Of a stretch of 64,000 bases of DNA, positions 37,794-47,183 are shown one piece after another. Within the stretch, counting starts at the first letter, position 1, and each line of letters begins with the position of its first letter. A model generated the notes under the pieces. The model made no database searches and was not told the origin of the DNA. It saw only the letters and a list, made by a program, of their open reading frames with translations. Made by a program: the position numbers and the translations under genes. Origin of the DNA: GCA-2746605 sp963710615 (GTDB taxonomy: Bacteria > Bacteroidota > Ignavibacteria > Ignavibacteriales > Melioribacteraceae); NCBI GenBank assembly GCA_963710615.1, contig CAVQBF010000002.1, positions 186,001 through 250,000 on the forward strand, written 5' to 3'.

Positions 37794-38498
37794 TTAAAAA
37801 TTTGGGGTAAGCTTTTTACCTTTATGGAATTTATATATAATTTCCGCTACTTCATTAGGCTCATCGGTTATCGTCATTAAATCCAAGTCTTCTGGACTTA
37901 TATAACCGTTTTTGAGCTGATGTTCTTTCATCCAATCGATTAACGGTTCCCAGAATTCTTTTCCAACCAGCACAATAGGGAATTTGTCAGTTTTGCCTGT
38001 TTGAATTAATGTTAGCACTTCAAAACCTTCATCAACCGTTCCAAAACCACCCGGCATTAATACATAACCTTGGGCATATTTAAAGAACATAAGTTTGCGT
38101 ACAAAAAAGTAACGGAAATTTAATAGTTTATCGGGATCAATATAAGGATTTGCACCTTGTTCATGAGGTAATTCGATATTTATTCCGGTTGAGCTTCCGC
38201 CCGCTTCCATAGCTCCTTTATTTCCTGCTTCCATTATTCCTGGACCGCCACCGGTTGTTATTCCAAAACCTTTTTTAACTAAAGCCTTAGCTACTTCTTC
38301 TGTCAGTTTGTAATATTTTTCTTCTGGTTTTGTCCTTGCTGATCCAAATATTAAAACACTGGGTTTAATTTTTGCCATCGTCTCAAAACCTTCAACAAAC
38401 TCCGACATTATTCTAAAAATACGCCAAAGGTCTTCTTGCGAATTTTGTAATCTTTCTTCAATTTCTTCGTGATTATTATTCCCACTATTATTTTCCAT
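37794..38498 (-). CDS. LOG-family protein (TIGR00730 Rossmann fold)
   Basis: A 234-residue LOG protein. It carries TGGGPGIMEAGNKGA (about 82-96) and the family motif PGGFGTVDE (149-157), with an additional N-terminal acidic helix of about 40 residues. Members act as nucleoside 5'-monophosphate phosphoribohydrolases, including cytokinin-activating enzymes in plants and bacteria; the bacterial role is often unclear. It is cytoplasmic. AAGGAG lies upstream. Confidence 0.88.
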   Translation of the reverse strand: MENNSGNNNHEEIEERLQNSQEDLWRIFRIMSEFVEGFETMAKIKPSVLIFGSARTKPEEKYYKLTEEVAKALVKKGFGITTGGGPGIMEAGNKGAMEAGGSSTGINIELPHEQGANPYIDPDKLLNFRYFFVRKLMFFKYAQGYVLMPGGFGTVDEGFEVLTLIQTGKTDKFPIVLVGKEFWEPLIDWMKEHQLKNGYISPEDLDLMTITDEPNEVAEIIYKFHKGKKLTPNF

Positions 38499-38614
38499 AC
38501 AAATCTCCTTAGTTCAATAATATAAATATTCTGATATTGGTTGAACAAAATAATATTTATTTTGATAAAAATTATATATTGATCCGTAAATTAAAACTAA
38601 TATCTTCTTATATT

Positions 38615-39419
38615 ATGACCCGTTTTTAATAATTATAACAATTTAAAAGAAATAGAAAGCTACATTCAAAATAGCGAAGATATAATTGGTGATATTCAAT
38701 ATCTGCATGAATTTTACAGTATTAATCTGAAAAATGAACGTGATATAATTATTTGGTTACCACCGTCATATCAATTTTCCAGGAAGAACTATCCAGTTCT
38801 TTATATGCAAGACGGACAGAATCTTTTTGATCCGAACACATCTTTTATCGGCTATGATTGGAAAGTAGACGAAGTGGTAAATGAGATGATTGTTGATAAA
38901 AAAATAGAAGAAATAATTGTCGTTGGAATTTATAACACAAAAGATAGAATTGAGGAATATAATTATTTTACGGAGAAGGGGAAAAAATACGCTAATTTTC
39001 TAATAAGGGAGCTAAAACCATTTATTGATGAAAATTTCCGCACTATTTCTAAAGCTTCTCAAAATGCATTAATGGGTTCATCGATGGGTGGATTAATATC
39101 TTTCCAGTTGTTTTGGAACTTTCCTAAAATATTTGGTAAAGCTGCTTGCCTCTCAAATTCTTTCTGGGTTAACGATAGAAAAATATTTAGTATGGTTAAA
39201 GAAGTAAGCAATGAATTTAATGAGAAGAATAGATTGTATATTGATTGCGGCACAGGGGAGAAAGAATTATTAGGCGATTATAAAAAAATGACAGCTTTAA
39301 TTAAGTCATTATCTACAAACGATAAAAATTTCTTGCATCATTTGGAAGAAGGGAGCAGACATACTGAATATGATTGGGCTCAGAGACTACACATTCCGTT
39401 GAAATTTCTTTTCGGTTAA
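38615..39419 (+). CDS. Esterase-D-like alpha/beta hydrolase, start disrupted by a frameshift
   Basis: A putative esterase (PF00756 type). The nucleophile serine is in ALMGSSMGGLISFQ, and a probable catalytic histidine is in GSRHTEYDWAQRL. The frame from the ATG at 38805 lacks the first beta strands, yet the upstream in-frame sequence clearly codes for them (RDIIIWLPPSYQFSRKNYPVLY). No start codon exists in that frame after the stop at 38616-38618. The ATG at 38615 fits if one T of the T5 run at 38623-38627 is removed (MTRFNNYNNLKEIE). So the real gene probably begins at 38615 and has a one-base insertion. No signal peptide. Confidence 0.75.
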
Positions 39420-39495
39420 AGCCAATCATAAAATATAGTGCCTTGATATAAATATTTTGTTTTAGTAAGATTACTTCTAACAATTTCTTACCGTT

Positions 39496-40272
39496 ATGCG
39501 AAAACATTTAATCATTTTATTTCCCATAATATTCTTAATCGGTTGCACACCTGCTAAATTTGTAACTAAAAAGATTATACTTCCAATAACCTTAAAATCT
39601 CCAAATCTTTGGACGTTAGAAGACTGCAATAAAATTATTGATTATTACACTGTCTCAAATTTTGCAAGTAATCTTTTTAACAATTCCCCAATGAGGCAAG
39701 ATGTTTTTATTCGGGCGATGCCTTTTAATAAAAATACAGTCATTGCATTAACTAAAAAAGAAATAATTGAAAAAAGATTGCCTGAAGGTAATTTTATTCC
39801 AATTCTTAAAGAAAATTTAGAGGTATATACAAATTTCACTTATAATATGTTTAGCAACAAAATAGTGGAACAAGACACCAATTACTCAAAAGGATATTCA
39901 TTTAAAGTATTTTTAGAAAACACAACAGATCCGTTTGAACCAATATTTTTAGAAGACGGTTATTCATACTTCTTCTTAGAAAATATGAGCGGAAGTTTTA
40001 GTCGTGTTGTTGAAGTTACTGGGTTATATGCTGAAGATTATATTCAGTTGGATGGCTATTTGAATGTTATAATCACATTTTCACCCTTTTCGGCTGATGG
40101 GAAAAGGCTATTTAATAACAAGGATTTAAACGAAAGTTATCGATTAGTTTTTAATGGTTTGCAAAAAGATCCAATAACTAATTCAGTGGAATTTGAATTA
40201 AATAATTATATAAATAATCATTTGCCAGGCACTATAAAGTACCCGGCAAATTATAAAATTAAACTAGTTTAA
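39496..40272 (+). CDS. Hypothetical lipoprotein
   Basis: A 258-residue protein with a clear lipoprotein signal ending FLIGC (Cys at residue 17). The rest contains beta-rich segments (SFKVFLENTTDPFEPIFLEDGYSYFFLE; SRVVEVTGLYAEDYIQLDGYLNVIITFSPF). I do not recognise a family. It probably sits on the periplasmic or outer face of a membrane. Its 3' end overlaps the pepF gene by 9 bases, tail to tail. Confidence 0.65.
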   Translation: MRKHLIILFPIIFLIGCTPAKFVTKKIILPITLKSPNLWTLEDCNKIIDYYTVSNFASNLFNNSPMRQDVFIRAMPFNKNTVIALTKKEIIEKRLPEGNFIPILKENLEVYTNFTYNMFSNKIVEQDTNYSKGYSFKVFLENTTDPFEPIFLEDGYSYFFLENMSGSFSRVVEVTGLYAEDYIQLDGYLNVIITFSPFSADGKRLFNNKDLNESYRLVFNGLQKDPITNSVEFELNNYINNHLPGTIKYPANYKIKLV

Positions 40273-42135
40273 CTTATTAAGTTCAACTTCAAGTTTATCA
40301 ACAAGTTTACCAAATTCTTCAATCACAGCATTCATTGTCTCCGGTTTGGTTAAATCAACCCCTGCTAATTTTAGTTGTTCCATTGGGTAATTATTCCCCC
40401 CTGATTTTAGAAGTTCTAAATAGTTTTCAACTATTTCACCTCGTTCCGATTCAGGAGCTTTCATCATATCATTGTATATTTTTGCAGATGATACGAAGCA
40501 AGTAGCATACTGATAAACATAAAATGGCGATCTGTACATATGTGGTATTCTTGCCCAAACTGATTTCAAAAATTCATCTTTTTCTTGAGAATCGCCATAA
40601 TAAATATCGTACAGTTCTTCCATAATGCTATCAAGCACATTGGCAGTAATTGGTTTGCCCTCTTCTACCATTTGGTGAACTTGAAGTTCAAAATCAGCAA
40701 GTAATGTTTGAAAATAAAAAGTTCCTGTAATTCCTCTGATAGCTTGTTGCAGCAAAGCAATTCTTTCTTTAGGATCTTCTGTTTTTTCTAAAAAGTAATC
40801 AAGTAATAATCTTTCATTAAATGTCGATGCAACCTCAGCAACAAAAATTGTATAGCTAGAAGTTGAAAACGGCTGATTTTCTTGTGCAAGAAGAGTATGC
40901 ATTGTATGTCCAAGTTCGTGTCCTAGTGTAAAAACCGCATCAATAGTTTCGTTGTAGTTTAGAAGCATATAAGGATGAACTCCATAAACTCCTGCTGAAT
41001 ATGCCCCGGATCGTTTACCCGGATTTTCATAAACATCTAGCCATCCTCCGGCTAAAGCAGTATTTAGTTTCGATTGGTATTCTTCCCCAAGCGGTTTTAC
41101 AGAAGCTAAGACCAATTTTGTAGCGTCATCATATTTATATGTTTTATCAGAATCAATTAAGGATATTGAGCCATCATAGCTATAATATTTTTCTAATCCC
41201 AAAGCTTTTTTTCTTAATTCATTATACTTTTTAAGAGGAGCAGTATTTGCTTTTACATTATTTACTAAATTTGTGTAAACTTCAATTGGAATATTATTGC
41301 TTTCAAGATAAGATTCTAAACTTGAATTATAATTTCTTGCTCTTGCTGAAGCCCAATCCTTCTTACAAACTGCATCATATATTGAAGCATATGTATTTTT
41401 AAAGTCTGTATAGGTTCCGTAATGTGCTTCAAAAATAGCTTTTCTATCTTCTTGATTTTGATTTGTTGCTAATACTTTACTGTAATTGCCATTTGTAGCT
41501 TTAACTTTTTCACCATTGCTAAGTTCAACTTCAGGAAAATCTACATCGGTAGTTGAAATGCTTGTGTAAATATCTCTTGGTGTTCCGTTAAATTGACTAA
41601 AATAAGAAAGCAGTGTTTCTTTATCTTCATCTAAAACATGCTTTTGCTGACGGTATAAATCTTCAATACCAAAACGATAAGGATCTAATTCCGAATTATT
41701 ATTCAACCATTTTTCCATTGTTTCCCAAGGGATTTCAAGAATTTCCGGGTTTACCCAAGAGGTTGCTGTGCCAAATTTCGCAAATACAATCTGTACCTGT
41801 TGTAATTTTGATGCCGCATCTTGATTTCGTGTATCTGTATCTAAAGTTAATTGAGGATAGCGGTAAACTTTGTATGAAAGAATTCCAATTTCATCTTCAA
41901 GTTTTTTTGCAGCAATTAGGTTTTGTACATCTTCTTTCAACTTGCCTTTAAAAGTGAGAATGGTTTCCATTTTGGCTTCCATTTCTTTTAAGCCGGCTTC
42001 CCATTCATCCCAACTGGCATATATTGCATTTAAATCCCACTTAAATTTTTCTGGTATTTCTTCGCGTGTTTCAAAATTTGTTTGAGCCATAAGTGTTGCA
42101 CCTAATAATAATAGAATAAGAATTTTTAAGGACAT
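40264..42135 (-). CDS. pepF: Oligoendopeptidase F, exported form
   Basis: A 623-residue M3B metallopeptidase. The zinc motif HELGH lies at about 405-409 (FTLGHELGHTMHTLL), and the flanking RSGAYSAGVYGVHPYMLLNYN and FRSPFYVYQYATCF-type segments are typical for PepF. Unlike the classical cytoplasmic enzyme, it begins with a signal peptide (about 1-17, ending LMAQ), so it is probably periplasmic and degrades oligopeptides there. Confidence 0.92.
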   Translation of the reverse strand: MSLKILILLLLGATLMAQTNFETREEIPEKFKWDLNAIYASWDEWEAGLKEMEAKMETILTFKGKLKEDVQNLIAAKKLEDEIGILSYKVYRYPQLTLDTDTRNQDAASKLQQVQIVFAKFGTATSWVNPEILEIPWETMEKWLNNNSELDPYRFGIEDLYRQQKHVLDEDKETLLSYFSQFNGTPRDIYTSISTTDVDFPEVELSNGEKVKATNGNYSKVLATNQNQEDRKAIFEAHYGTYTDFKNTYASIYDAVCKKDWASARARNYNSSLESYLESNNIPIEVYTNLVNNVKANTAPLKKYNELRKKALGLEKYYSYDGSISLIDSDKTYKYDDATKLVLASVKPLGEEYQSKLNTALAGGWLDVYENPGKRSGAYSAGVYGVHPYMLLNYNETIDAVFTLGHELGHTMHTLLAQENQPFSTSSYTIFVAEVASTFNERLLLDYFLEKTEDPKERIALLQQAIRGITGTFYFQTLLADFELQVHQMVEEGKPITANVLDSIMEELYDIYYGDSQEKDEFLKSVWARIPHMYRSPFYVYQYATCFVSSAKIYNDMMKAPESERGEIVENYLELLKSGGNNYPMEQLKLAGVDLTKPETMNAVIEEFGKLVDKLEVELNKLN

Positions 42136-42222
42136 AAAATCTCCGTTTGTTTGATTTCAAGTTAAAATTAATAATTGATAAATACTATGATATTAATTTG
42201 ACGTAAAAAATAATAATTTGTT

Positions 42223-42777
42223 CTAAAAATAAATGAAAAGAAATACTAGAGGAATTAAAATTCCAATTAGAACAAACCACTTTCCTCTGCCGGATAAACC
42301 TTTTTTTCCCTTTATCATAAAAATACCGGTTGCAGCGAGGAAAATTAATGCAATGGCAAAAAGATCGGCAATCCATGTCCATAACTTCTTAGGGTGATTT
42401 AAGTGAAGAAAATTTGTTTCTCTAATTATTGATCTGCTTTCTACCGTTTCTAAAATTATAATCTCTTTTCTAAAGTTTGCGGAGAGTGTTTTTCCCTCAA
42501 AGAAAATATCTATTGTAGAAGGACTTGATCTAAAGTAACTTTTTACCGTATCATTTATTGAAAAGTTCTCTCTTAAAGATTCTGTGATAGCTTCAGAATT
42601 CATTGTGGAATCAATTCCGGAAGGAATTGAAAGTGTATCTTTGGTAATTATGTAATTTGGATTCCAATCGCTGACGTGATTAACCGCAATGCCGGAAATA
42701 GAATAAATTATTGTTAATCCAAAAGCTACATAGCCGACATCTCTGTGAAGAAGTCTGATGAGTTTGCGTATTTTCAT
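42223..42777 (-). CDS. PepSY-associated transmembrane helix protein
   Basis: About 184 residues from the ATG at 42777. The N-terminal MKIRKLIRLLHRDVGYVAFGLTIIYSISGIAVNHVSDWNP is typical of PepSY-TM proteins (one helix, then a conserved His and NH motif). A periplasmic domain follows, then HLNHPKKLWTWIADLFAIALIFLAATGIFMI and a final helix. An in-frame start at 42831 is possible but lies inside the terminator of the preceding gene, so I reject it. PepSY-TM proteins are often associated with iron or flavin reduction; here the partner could be the DUF4920 protein upstream. Confidence 0.8.
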   Translation of the reverse strand: MKIRKLIRLLHRDVGYVAFGLTIIYSISGIAVNHVSDWNPNYIITKDTLSIPSGIDSTMNSEAITESLRENFSINDTVKSYFRSSPSTIDIFFEGKTLSANFRKEIIILETVESRSIIRETNFLHLNHPKKLWTWIADLFAIALIFLAATGIFMIKGKKGLSGRGKWFVLIGILIPLVFLFIYF

Positions 42778-42790
42778 AAATTTTCGTTCA

Positions 42791-42820
42791 ACAAAAAAGA
42801 AGCCATCCTTTTGAGATGGC
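42791..42820 (-). terminator. Terminator after the DUF4920 gene
   Basis: On the minus strand GCCATC pairs with GATGGC (42815-42820 with 42802-42807) around a 7-base loop and is followed by TTCTTTTTTG. It separates the DUF4920 gene from the PepSY gene, although partial read-through could supply the second. Confidence 0.75.
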
Positions 42821-42849
42821 ATTCTTAACAAATTTATTAAATCATTTGA

Positions 42850-43320
42850 TTACTGAATTACGGCGCCAAGACCTTTAATCATGTAAACTTTTTTAGTGGT
42901 TTTTTCATGCTCACATTTGTGGTCTTCACCTTTTTCACTTTCTTTATGTTCGTCAGCGCAATCGCCACCGCAGCCTTCGCCTTCAGTAACTATTGAGTAA
43001 ACTTCGCCTTCCACTAAAGCGTTTTTCCCTTTTGCTTCCATAGGGAAAACAATTTCACCGTCGTTAACTTTAATTTTAATCTTCTCAAATTCTTTATCAC
43101 CGCTTATATCCATCCAGCAGCCTCTTTTTGCACAAACACCAACCACTGTTCCTTCAACCAAGACTTTTTTGCCGACAAAACTTTCAGCATCAGCCAAAAT
43201 CTCAGAAATTGTTGTTTTTTGTTCAAGAGTAATTTCAGCGCCATATTTTTTTGCTTCTTCTGCGATATTAATTATTGACAAAAATGCCAAAAGTGTAAGG
43301 ATTATAAATATTTTTTTCAT
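42850..43320 (-). CDS. DUF4920 exported protein with Cys/His-rich tail
   Basis: A 156-residue protein: signal peptide (1-21), then an OB-fold-like DUF4920 domain (GKKVLVEGTVVGVCAKRGCWMDI; EIVFPMEAKGKNALVEGEV). The CxKxGCWM motif is the family's hallmark. Unusually, an insertion near the C-terminus (about 113-142) is rich in Cys, His, Asp and Glu (GCGGDCADEHKE; HKCEHE), which looks metal-binding. It is probably periplasmic. The PepSY-TM gene lies downstream. Confidence 0.85.
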   Translation of the reverse strand: MKKIFIILTLLAFLSIINIAEEAKKYGAEITLEQKTTISEILADAESFVGKKVLVEGTVVGVCAKRGCWMDISGDKEFEKIKIKVNDGEIVFPMEAKGKNALVEGEVYSIVTEGEGCGGDCADEHKESEKGEDHKCEHEKTTKKVYMIKGLGAVIQ

Positions 43321-43456
43321 TTTACTATTTCCGTTTAGTTTTTAAAATCTTATTATATAATTTAGTTTTGAGATTAGAATTTTTCAAGGAATTTCGTCGA
43401 TTCCAAAATTTGATTTCTTGATTCAATTAAATACTCCTAAAAAAACTGTAAATATC

Positions 43457-44517
43457 ATGAAACAAAATTATCTAAGTATTTTTGCTTTACTCTAATTTTC
43501 CTTTCAGTGTTTGGCTGTAAATCAGTTCAAATAATGAAATTGTGGAAATCTGTACCAAATTCTCTTGAAGAAAATTGAAAAATTAAAACCGCCAAAGCTT
43601 AATAAGGTGAGATACTATCGGTCTTGATTGCTCCCGGAAGTTACATTACTCAATCTCAACTTGATGAATCAATTAAAAATTTTGAAGATTTGGGCTACAA
43701 AGTAAAATACAGTAAAAATATTCTTAGTAAGTACGGATACCTTGCCGGATTTGATTCTGAAAGAGTAGAAGATATTCACTCAATGTTTGCCGATAAAGAA
43801 GTTAATGCAATAGTTGCAGTAAGAGGCGGTTATGGGTGTGCACGACTTCTCCCAATTCTTAATTATGAGTTAATTAAATCAAATCCCAAAATATTAATTG
43901 GATATAGTGATATAACATCATTGCTTTATGGAATTTATGAAAAAGCCGGCTTAGTATGTTTTCACGGTCCTGTTGGAACTTCTACTTTTAATGAATATTC
44001 CGTAAATCATTTTAATAATATTTTGGCGGAACCTAAACCAAATTATGAAATGAAAAATTTACCGGAAGACGAAGACCAGCTTTTTGTAATTAATGAAGGT
44101 GTTGCAGAAGGTGAATTAGTTGGCGGAAATCTTTCTATTGTTGTTTCAATGATTGGAACAGAATACGATATCGATTCCAAGGATAAAATTATATTCTTGG
44201 AAGAAATCGGTGAAGAACCCTACCGGATTGACAGAATGCTTACCCAAATGAGACAAAGTGGAAAGTTTGATGGCTGCAAAGGTTTAGCTCTTGGTGTTTT
44301 TGAAAGATGCGAGGCAAGGGAAAGAGACCCTGAATTTCCCCGATCTCTAACTCTCAAGCAAGTTCTTCAAGATCGTTTAGGTGATTTAGGGATTCCAGTA
44401 ATATATGGACTTTCTTTTGGACATATTACAAATAAATTCACTTTACCATTTGGAATAAAAGCGAAATTGGATACATACAATAAGCGGCTCACACTATTAG
44501 AAGAAGCAGTTAAATAA
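43457..44517 (+). CDS. LD-carboxypeptidase (S66), N-terminus broken by three one-base indels
   Basis: From 43624 the frame encodes an S66 peptidase: LIAPGSYITQ, AIVAVRGGYGCARLLPIL with the family's serine-region SDITSLLYGIY, FHGPVG, and FLEEIGEEPYRIDRML. These enzymes cleave the L-D bond of muropeptides. The upstream 170 bases complete the protein only if three indels are corrected: a missing base near 43491 (giving MKQNYLSIFALLLIFLSVFG then Cys, a lipoprotein signal), an extra A in 43571-43574, and a missing G at 43606-43607 (giving LKPPKLNKGEILSVLIAPG, the classic family start). So the gene was a secreted lipoprotein. Current state: draft error or decay. The downstream priA starts one base later. 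Confidence 0.8.
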
Positions 44518-44518
44518 T

Positions 44519-46984
44519 ATGTATGCAGAAATCGTTTTCCCTTTACCATTCAGAAATTCATTTACTTATAGCATTCCCGATGAATTTGAAGACCAAGTTG
44601 AAATTGGTATAAGAGTGGTATGCTCATTTGGGAAAAGAGTGCTGACCGGATTTGTGATTAATGTAAAAGATGAAGCTGATCTTAAAGAAAAAATAAAACC
44701 TATTCTGGATGTTTTGGATGACAAACCTATTTTTAGTAAAAATTCATTAAAGTTTTATGAGTGGATTGCAGAGTACTACTTAAGTTCATTGGGTGAAGCT
44801 CTCAAAAACTCTGTGCCTTATGGTTTAGAGGTAGAATCGAAAAAAACTATTGTTGCTGATTCTGAATTTTGCCTCCAACTATTAGCTAAAGAAAAGAAAG
44901 TAAATTCTACAAGGACTAAAGTTCTTAAACTCCTCTCCGAAAAAGAAACGTTCAAAATCAGCTATCTGCAAAAATTGGTTAAGAAAAAAAATATTTATTC
45001 AATACTTAAAACATTAGAGAAGCATGGCGCAATAACAATCCTTAATGAAATTGAAGATTCAAAGGTTAAGATAAAACGAGTAAAATTTGTCTCGCTTGAT
45101 AAAACAATTGATGAAGTTTATGAAGTGCTTCCGGAGATCGAAAGAAGATCACCAAAACAAGTTGTTATACTCTTAGATCTTCTGTCATCAAAACAAAAAA
45201 GTGTTCAGCAAAGTGAGTTATTGAGAAAAACTAAATCAAACCAGTCATCGTTAAATTCCCTTGAGAAAAAAGGAATAATTAAAATTGAGCTTAAAGAGGT
45301 TGAAAGGATTTACAAAGAGACCTATAATGAGGAAATTAAAAATATTGAGTTGACTGAACAACAATCAAAGATAATTAATATTGTTGCAGAAAATATCAGT
45401 CACAAAAAATTTGTCCCTTATTTACTGCATGGAGTAACAGGTTCAGGTAAGACACAAGTTTATATTGAACTTGCAAAATTGGTGATTCAAAAGAAAAAGA
45501 CAATATTAATTTTAGTCCCGGAAATATCTCTTACTCCTCAGATAACTTCTAGATTCTTCAATAATTTTGGTGATAAAGTAACTGTCATTCATAGCCGTAT
45601 GTCAATGGGTGAAAGGTATGATACTTGGCGTGGAATAATAAATAAAAAATATCAAATTGTTATTGGTCCACGTTCAGCTCTTTTTGCACCATTGGAAAAT
45701 TTGGGACTAATTGTTGTCGATGAGGAACATGATCAGAGTTACAAACAATATGATTTAGTGCCAAAGTATAATGCAAGGGATGCAGCAGTATTAAAAGCAA
45801 TGTTCAGCAATTGCCCTGTTCTTCTTGGTTCAGCAACTCCTTCTTTGGAAAGTATGTATAATGCTAAGATAGGCAAGTATCAATTGCTTGAACTGCCTGA
45901 ACGTGTTGATAATGCAAAGCTGCCAAAAATTAAGCTGGTGGATGTGCTTATTGAGAAGAAAAAAAATAATATGGTTGGCATTTTCTCAAAAACTCTTCTT
46001 GAAGATATTGATGAAAGATTAACCAAAAAGGAAAGTGTAATTATTCTGCAGAATCGCCGTGGTTTTTCAACTCAAGTCTATTGTGATGATTGTGGTGAAA
46101 TTGATATGTGTGATGACTGTTCTGTTTCAATGGTGCATCACATCCACAAAAATATTATGAAGTGCCATTATTGCGGAGCTGTGAAGCCGGTTCCCCGTGC
46201 ATGTAAGGTTTGCGGTTCAATGGCAATTAAATTTTTTGGAGTTGGCACTCAACGGGTTGAAGATGAACTTTCTTATCATTTCCCAAATGCAAAAATTGAA
46301 CGAATTGATTCTGATTCCGTCTCAAAAAAAGGTCAGCTGGGAATAATTCTTAATAGTTTTAGAAAAGGTGAAATTGATATTTTGGTCGGCACACAAATTG
46401 TTTCCAAAGGAATGGATTTTTCTAATGTAACCTTAGTTGGTGTAATTTCTGCTGAAACATCTTTGTGGCTGCCCGATTTTAGAGCTGATGAACGGACTTT
46501 CCAACTGCTTACACAAGTTTCCGGGAGGTCAGGCAGAAGCAAAGAAGAAGGGGAAGTAATAATTCAGACGCAGAATCATAAAAGTTTTGTCTTACAAAAA
46601 GTATTAGATAATAATTATGAAGATTTTTACAGACAAGAGATAATGCTACGGCAACAGAATCAATACCCGCCATTTTCACGTATCGCAATGGTGGAAATCA
46701 AAAATGAAGATGAACAAAAGGCTAAACACGCTGTAAATGATTTTCATAAGCGACTAATAAAATTTGGAGATAAAATCCAAATTCTACCGCCAAATGAAGC
46801 AATAATTTCAAAGATAAAACGGGTTTATCGTTATCAGATAATGATAAAGAGTTTAAGAAGAACTGATCCAAACGGTAAAATATTGCGTAATGCCCTTAAC
46901 AACGCTTTTGTTGATTATAATCAAAAATCAAGATTCAAAGATGTTAAAGTTTATTTTGATATTGATCCGCAAAGTGTGATGTAG
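44519..46984 (+). CDS. priA: Primosomal protein N' (PriA helicase)
   Basis: An 821-residue superfamily 2 helicase. The N-terminal DNA-binding domain (FPLPFRNSFTYSIPDE) is followed by Walker A LHGVTGSGKTQVY (about 303), the DEEH-type Walker B (VVDEEHDQSYKQYD) and a zinc-binding region with paired cysteines (CDDCGEIDMCDDC; CHYCG; CKVCG) at about 520-570. The helicase end includes GTQIVSKGMDFSNVTLVGV and SGRSGRSKEEGEV. It restarts stalled replication forks. It lies one base after the LD-carboxypeptidase gene, likely co-transcribed. Confidence 0.96.
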   Translation: MYAEIVFPLPFRNSFTYSIPDEFEDQVEIGIRVVCSFGKRVLTGFVINVKDEADLKEKIKPILDVLDDKPIFSKNSLKFYEWIAEYYLSSLGEALKNSVPYGLEVESKKTIVADSEFCLQLLAKEKKVNSTRTKVLKLLSEKETFKISYLQKLVKKKNIYSILKTLEKHGAITILNEIEDSKVKIKRVKFVSLDKTIDEVYEVLPEIERRSPKQVVILLDLLSSKQKSVQQSELLRKTKSNQSSLNSLEKKGIIKIELKEVERIYKETYNEEIKNIELTEQQSKIINIVAENISHKKFVPYLLHGVTGSGKTQVYIELAKLVIQKKKTILILVPEISLTPQITSRFFNNFGDKVTVIHSRMSMGERYDTWRGIINKKYQIVIGPRSALFAPLENLGLIVVDEEHDQSYKQYDLVPKYNARDAAVLKAMFSNCPVLLGSATPSLESMYNAKIGKYQLLELPERVDNAKLPKIKLVDVLIEKKKNNMVGIFSKTLLEDIDERLTKKESVIILQNRRGFSTQVYCDDCGEIDMCDDCSVSMVHHIHKNIMKCHYCGAVKPVPRACKVCGSMAIKFFGVGTQRVEDELSYHFPNAKIERIDSDSVSKKGQLGIILNSFRKGEIDILVGTQIVSKGMDFSNVTLVGVISAETSLWLPDFRADERTFQLLTQVSGRSGRSKEEGEVIIQTQNHKSFVLQKVLDNNYEDFYRQEIMLRQQNQYPPFSRIAMVEIKNEDEQKAKHAVNDFHKRLIKFGDKIQILPPNEAIISKIKRVYRYQIMIKSLRRTDPNGKILRNALNNAFVDYNQKSRFKDVKVYFDIDPQSVM

Positions 46985-47054
46985 AATTATAGAACATAGA
47001 AGGCAGAATTTAGAATGTATCCTTTTACTTCAGACAACATTGCAAATAAAGAAA

Positions 47055-47103
47055 AAACCTCCAAGATTCAAGACTTAAAAAAAGTCGAAAATCTTAGAGG
47101 TTT
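47055..47103. terminator. Long compound hairpin, bidirectional terminator
   Basis: AAACCTCCAAGATT (47055-47068) pairs with AATCTTAGAGGTTT (47090-47103) with one mismatch, and an inner GACTT/AAGTC stem (47072-47076, 47082-47086) extends it. On the minus strand it is followed by TTTTTTCTTT, ending the Yip1-like gene; on the plus strand it follows priA. It belongs to the same AAACCTCC repeat family as the elements at 61327 and 62747. Confidence 0.7.
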
Positions 47104-47183
47104 ATTTAATACTTATGAATAGCTAATAATCACTTCCCATTCGCCATTCATCAATAATCATCCATCACTATCATCACTCAATC

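Noticed and set aside
42777..42831. Upstream start of the PepSY-TM gene
   Set aside because: The extra 18 residues are encoded by the preceding gene's terminator hairpin and do not look like the family.
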